From NCBI GenBank assembly GCA_050115015.1, contig JASFRI010000170.1:1-8852 (forward strand): DNA of 8,852 nt, read 5' to 3'. The notes under the pieces were generated by a model. The model searched no databases. It was given only the letters and a program-made list of their open reading frames with translations, and had not been told where the DNA came from. Shown here one piece after another: positions 6,308 through 8,852 of this stretch; position 1 is the first letter of the stretch; each line of letters opens with the position of its first letter. Made by a program: the position numbers and the translations under genes. This DNA comes from JASFRI01 sp050115015 (GTDB lineage: Bacteria > Acidobacteriota > Polarisedimenticolia > CBDVAL01).

Positions 6308-8470
6308 TCAACGGCCTCCGAACCGCCAGATGAAGCTCAGGCGGTAGCGGCGCGCGGGAAGTAGGTAGTACTGGGATTCCCCGAGCTCGCTCTCCGAGAT
6401 CGGGTCGCGGACGTCGGAGAGGTTGGCGCCGTCGAGCCGGACCTCCGCCCTCCGGAAGCGATACCCGATGCCCGCCTCGAACGCCGTGTAGGCGCCGGCG
6501 ACGGCGGTGTTGCGCTTGTTCAGGTAGCGCCTCCCCACGTAGTTCAGGCCGCCCCAGGCGAGGAAGCCGCGGTCGCGCGGGTACCAGGTCACGCCGAGGG
6601 AGGCGAGGCGATCCGGTGACATCTCGAGGCTGTTGCCCGCGAGCTGCGTGGGGACCCCGTCGAACTCCGCCACGTAGTCCTGGAACTTCGCCGAGTGCGC
6701 CGCGTACGAGGCCCGGAGGTCCATCGAATCGCCGCAGCGCCAGTGGACCTCGGCCTCGACCCCCTCGAACCGCTGCGTCCCCGCGTTGGTCAGGGACGGC
6801 AGACCCGACACGGTCTGCGACACGACGAGGTTCTGGAAGTCCATCCGGTAGGCCCAGATCTGCCAGAACACGCGCCCCTCGACGTGGCTCCCCTTCAGAC
6901 CACCGTAGAGGGTCTCGGCGGTCTCCGGCTCCAGCACCATCCCCTCGGCCTCGGGACCGAAGTCGACCGCCGCCGGCTTGAAGGCGTTGGTGTATCCCGC
7001 GAAGAGCCACAGCGCTCCGCGCGTGCTCACCCACGGTCGGAAGCTGACACCGAGGTTGCCCGACGCCCGTGTGCGCGAATCCTCGTCCGAGGACCGGACG
7101 TCCATGCCGCCCTCGTCGACTTCGCCTTCCTGGGTCTCCCGGGTGAGATTGAGACGGAGGCCGGCGTCGATCCTCCAGCGGGGCGACGGGGACCATAGCG
7201 CCAGGGCGTAGAGGCCGCCGAAGACCCGCTCATCCTCGAACTCCGGGCTCTCCACGACGGGGAGGTCGCCGCTCCCCGGGGGGACGCCCGTCCCGTCGAA
7301 CGGGATCATGTAGTCGAAGATGCGGCCCGCCACCTCTCCCCTGCCCGCGAGCACGTCGGCACCGGTGACGAGCGACAGGTCCGGCCCCTTGCGCCACGAC
7401 CAGTGGGTGTCCAGGTAGAGGTCGTCCCCGGACAGCTCCTGGCTGTATCCGGTGGCGTTCGTCTGCCCCGGCGGGGGATCGAAGTCCTCGTCGAGGAATC
7501 CCCGCACCGTGTCCCGCTCGCTCCGCGTGAAGGCCAGCGTGGTGGTCCAGTCGCCGGCGCCCGCGGGGTGCCCGTAACCCACCACGAAGTGGTAGCGCTC
7601 CTCGTCGATGGCCGCGTCGGCGGGATTGAAGTTCGCGTCGATCGGGACGCGGGGTGACAGGGTCGAGCCTTCCCGTGGATGCGGGCTCGCGGGCTCCTGA
7701 TCCACCGCGGTCAGGTCGACCCGCAGGATGAGATCTCCCCCGCCGACGTCGACGCCCGCGCTCCACAGCGCGTGGGCGCGCCGGAAGCCGGTGCGGTCGT
7801 CCCGGTAGCCCACATCCTCGAAGGAGGCCGCGAGGGAGCTGACGAACCGCTCGCTGCCTGGCAGCCGGGACGTGACGGCACCGCTGTAGCTGCGGTAGGT
7901 GCCCCCCCAGACGTCGACCTCCCGGGGCGTGGCCTCCGGCGTCCTGTGGATCACGTGGATGACGCCGACGAAGGAGGTCGCGCCGTAGAGCACCGGAGCC
8001 GCCCCGCGCAGCACCTCGATCCGGTCGACGTTCGTCAGGTCCAGCGTCGCCAGCGCGGGATTGAACGTGCCGCCCCAGGGCACTCCGTCCACCACGAGCA
8101 GGAAGGCATCGAACTCCCGCAACCCCATCATCTCGGGCACCGAGCCGGCCGGCCCCCCGTCGCCGCCGGGGGCGATCGAGACGCCGCCGACGAAGGCCAG
8201 GGCGCCGGCGAGGGTGCGGACTCCCCGTGCCTCCAGCTCCCCGCCGTCCACGATGGTCAAGGAGGACGGGACGTCGAGCACGTCCTCCGGGAGGCGGGTC
8301 GCGGTGACCTGGATCCGCTCGTCCGCCGCCGAACCCGCCTCCGGGAGCGCCGACGCTGCCGAGTCCTCCGCCGAGGCGGGGAGGGCACCCGCCGCCGCGA
8401 GGCCCAGGAGCCACCCGAGCCGGAGACGCCGCAGGGCCTGCAATCGCATTCGTCGTCTTCGCTCCGCCAT
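6308..8470 (-). CDS. TonB-dependent outer-membrane receptor
   Basis: This 720-residue protein starts at ATG 8470 (MAERRRRMRLQ), with AGGA just upstream. A second ATG at 8449 gives a shorter signal peptide but has a poorly spaced ribosome site. The signal peptide has an Arg-rich n-region, a hydrophobic stretch (LGWLLGLAAAGAL) and the ASA-ED cleavage site near residue 34. ERIQVTATR (51-59) is a TonB-box-like start of the plug. The plug continues to about 176 with FLLVVDGVPWGG and the signature RIEVLRGAAPVLYGA (150-164), followed by VGVIHVIH where most receptors read GGVINIIT. The remainder is a beta-barrel of about 540 residues, normal for the family. The C-terminus reads YRLSFIWRF followed by a GGR tail, so the usual terminal Phe is not last. 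The substrate (siderophore, cobalamin, glycan or other) cannot be told from the sequence. Translation may be controlled by the leader hairpin at 8473-8509. Confidence 0.92.
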   Translation of the reverse strand: MAERRRRMRLQALRRLRLGWLLGLAAAGALPASAEDSAASALPEAGSAADERIQVTATRLPEDVLDVPSSLTIVDGGELEARGVRTLAGALAFVGGVSIAPGGDGGPAGSVPEMMGLREFDAFLLVVDGVPWGGTFNPALATLDLTNVDRIEVLRGAAPVLYGATSFVGVIHVIHRTPEATPREVDVWGGTYRSYSGAVTSRLPGSERFVSSLAASFEDVGYRDDRTGFRRAHALWSAGVDVGGGDLILRVDLTAVDQEPASPHPREGSTLSPRVPIDANFNPADAAIDEERYHFVVGYGHPAGAGDWTTTLAFTRSERDTVRGFLDEDFDPPPGQTNATGYSQELSGDDLYLDTHWSWRKGPDLSLVTGADVLAGRGEVAGRIFDYMIPFDGTGVPPGSGDLPVVESPEFEDERVFGGLYALALWSPSPRWRIDAGLRLNLTRETQEGEVDEGGMDVRSSDEDSRTRASGNLGVSFRPWVSTRGALWLFAGYTNAFKPAAVDFGPEAEGMVLEPETAETLYGGLKGSHVEGRVFWQIWAYRMDFQNLVVSQTVSGLPSLTNAGTQRFEGVEAEVHWRCGDSMDLRASYAAHSAKFQDYVAEFDGVPTQLAGNSLEMSPDRLASLGVTWYPRDRGFLAWGGLNYVGRRYLNKRNTAVAGAYTAFEAGIGYRFRRAEVRLDGANLSDVRDPISESELGESQYYLLPARRYRLSFIWRFGGR

Positions 8471-8472
8471 CC

Positions 8473-8509
8473 GTCCTGGAGTCTCCGGAGGGAATTCCAG
8501 GACCCCTGG
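8473..8509 (-). promoter_or_regulatory. Candidate translational switch sequestering the receptor Shine-Dalgarno
   Basis: In the mRNA, GUCCUGGA (8503-8496) can pair perfectly over 8 bp with UCCAGGAC (8480-8473), which contains the AGGA ribosome site and ends two bases before the AUG. The same CCUGG can instead pair with CCAGG just upstream (8509-8505) across a GGU loop, a 5-bp hairpin that would release the ribosome site. The pairings are seen directly; the switching is inferred. Confidence 0.4.
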
Positions 8510-8640
8510 TCCGCACCGAGGGCCCGAGCCGAGATCGCGGAGGGCGGCGGCCTGCCCCGTCGGTCCCGGGGCCCGAAGGCGCGCATGATACCAGCCCGGG
8601 CCCGATCCCGTCGGTGCGCGCCGGCGGCCGGCCGCAATCT

Positions 8641-8671
8641 CCGCACGGCTGGGTTGACCTCCGCCGTGCGG
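8641..8671 (-). other. 9-bp inverted repeat, possible terminator or leader structure
   Basis: CCGCACGGC (8641-8649) and GCCGTGCGG (8663-8671) pair perfectly around a 13-base loop. On the minus strand the repeat begins 91 bases after the stop of the upstream barrel gene and about 170 bases before the receptor ATG. No T-tract follows, so an intrinsic terminator is doubtful; it may be a protein-binding dyad or an RNA stem. Confidence 0.3.
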
Positions 8672-8762
8672 CGTGGAAGGCACGGGTGGCACGGGCCGGG
8701 CAGGACCAACGGCCCCGGCGCTCCCGGAGGCCCACATACGGAGAGTGGTCCCGGAGGTCGCC

Positions 8763-8852
8763 TCAGAAGGTCATCTGGAAGCTGACCTGCCAGCGGCGCC
8801 CGAAGTCCCGGGCAATGGAGGCGGTCCCGGTGTCGCCGCTCACGTCCAGCAC
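8763..8852 (-). CDS. C-terminal end of an outer-membrane beta-barrel protein (truncated by window edge)
   Basis: Thirty codons read in frame from the right edge to a TGA at 8765-8763, giving 29 residues that end FGRRWQVSFQMTF. This is a typical last strand of TonB-dependent receptors and related barrels: alternating hydrophobic and polar residues with the terminal Phe recognised by the BAM machinery. DFGRRWQVSFQMTF-type endings are frequent in large receptors of Acidobacteriota-like bacteria, but the family cannot be fixed from so little sequence. It lies upstream of, and on the same strand as, the receptor gene at 6308-8470. Confidence 0.7.
   Translation of the reverse strand: MLDVSGDTGTASIARDFGRRWQVSFQMTF

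Larger units (their letters stand above)
8471..8762 (-). other. Leader and intergenic region of the receptor gene
   Basis: This 292-base region lies between the end of one outer-membrane gene and the start of the next on the minus strand. It contains the candidate translational switch (8473-8509), a lone -10-like TATCAT facing the receptor (8585-8590) without a good -35, and a 9-bp hairpin (8641-8671). The receptor frame remains open upstream to 8737, but the translation is Pro/Gly/Arg-rich and precedes a normal signal peptide, so it is not coding. I looked for a cobalamin riboswitch core (GCCACTG box) on the minus strand and found none. Confidence 0.5.

Noticed and set aside
4331..6364. 677-residue open frame on the plus strand spanning both cytochrome genes
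   Set aside because: It is out of frame with both real genes, its Arg/Pro-rich translation has no motif, and it crosses the coupled stop/start.
8687..8701. Second TGGCACG on the plus strand with GG and GC 10 bases apart
   Set aside because: The -12 element reads GGGC instead of TTGC, and no plus-strand gene lies downstream.
8471..8737. N-terminal extension of the receptor gene to an ATG at 8737
   Set aside because: The 89 added residues are low-complexity and would bury the signal peptide; ATG 8470 has a ribosome site and starts a normal export signal.
8471..8762. Cobalamin riboswitch before the TonB-dependent receptor
   Set aside because: No B12-box (GCCACTG) or associated conserved core was found on the minus strand.
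7679..8785. 368-residue open frame antisense to the receptor
   Set aside because: It lies over the receptor plug and signal peptide, which are well supported on the minus strand; its translation is low-complexity.

Overview
The window is very GC-rich and Gram-negative in character: a TonB C-terminal protein, a TonB-dependent outer-membrane receptor, the tail of a second outer-membrane barrel, and a membrane protein carrying periplasmic c-type hemes. Secreted proteins built from NHL/S8-associated and fibronectin-like modules, next to TonB_C-TPR fusions, are a combination I associate with Acidobacteriota (Thermoanaerobaculia/Holophagae-like) or similar metagenomic lineages. That placement is an inference from style; there is no rRNA or other marker here.

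Layout, left to right. (1) 1-1680 (+): the 3' part of a large secreted multidomain protein whose N-terminus lies outside the window. (2) 1681-1976: a convergent intergenic gap with one weak hairpin. (3) 1977-2813 (-): an exported protein with a TonB C-terminal domain followed by TPR-like helices. (4) 2814-3333: a 520-base divergent regulatory region. It holds a minus-strand -10 box for the TonB_C gene, a plus-strand sigma70-like promoter, two inverted copies of a 38-base palindromic repeat, two dyads, and a near-consensus sigma-54 promoter (TGGCACG-N4-TTGC) 50 bases before the next gene. (5) 3334-5088 and 5085-6212 (+): a translationally coupled pair. The first encodes a cytochrome-bd-subunit-I-like membrane protein fused to two heme c domains. 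The second encodes a second polytopic membrane protein that looks like a distant paralogue of the first. (6) 6213-6307: a short convergent gap with a GC hairpin. (7) 6308-8470 (-): a TonB-dependent receptor whose Shine-Dalgarno sequence lies inside an 8-bp stem. (8) 8471-8762: its leader and intergenic region. (9) 8763-8852 (-): the last 29 codons of another outer-membrane barrel protein.

How they fit together: the two-gene cytochrome cassette probably forms a membrane complex that moves electrons between the quinone pool, periplasmic cytochrome c and possibly oxygen. Its promoter suggests activation by an enhancer-binding protein with RpoN. The TonB_C protein and the receptors belong to the outer-membrane nutrient or metal uptake theme, but they are not in one operon. 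The most unusual content is the heme-c-fused bd-like pair with its sigma-54 control region, the palindromic repeat pair, and the possible translational switch before the receptor.
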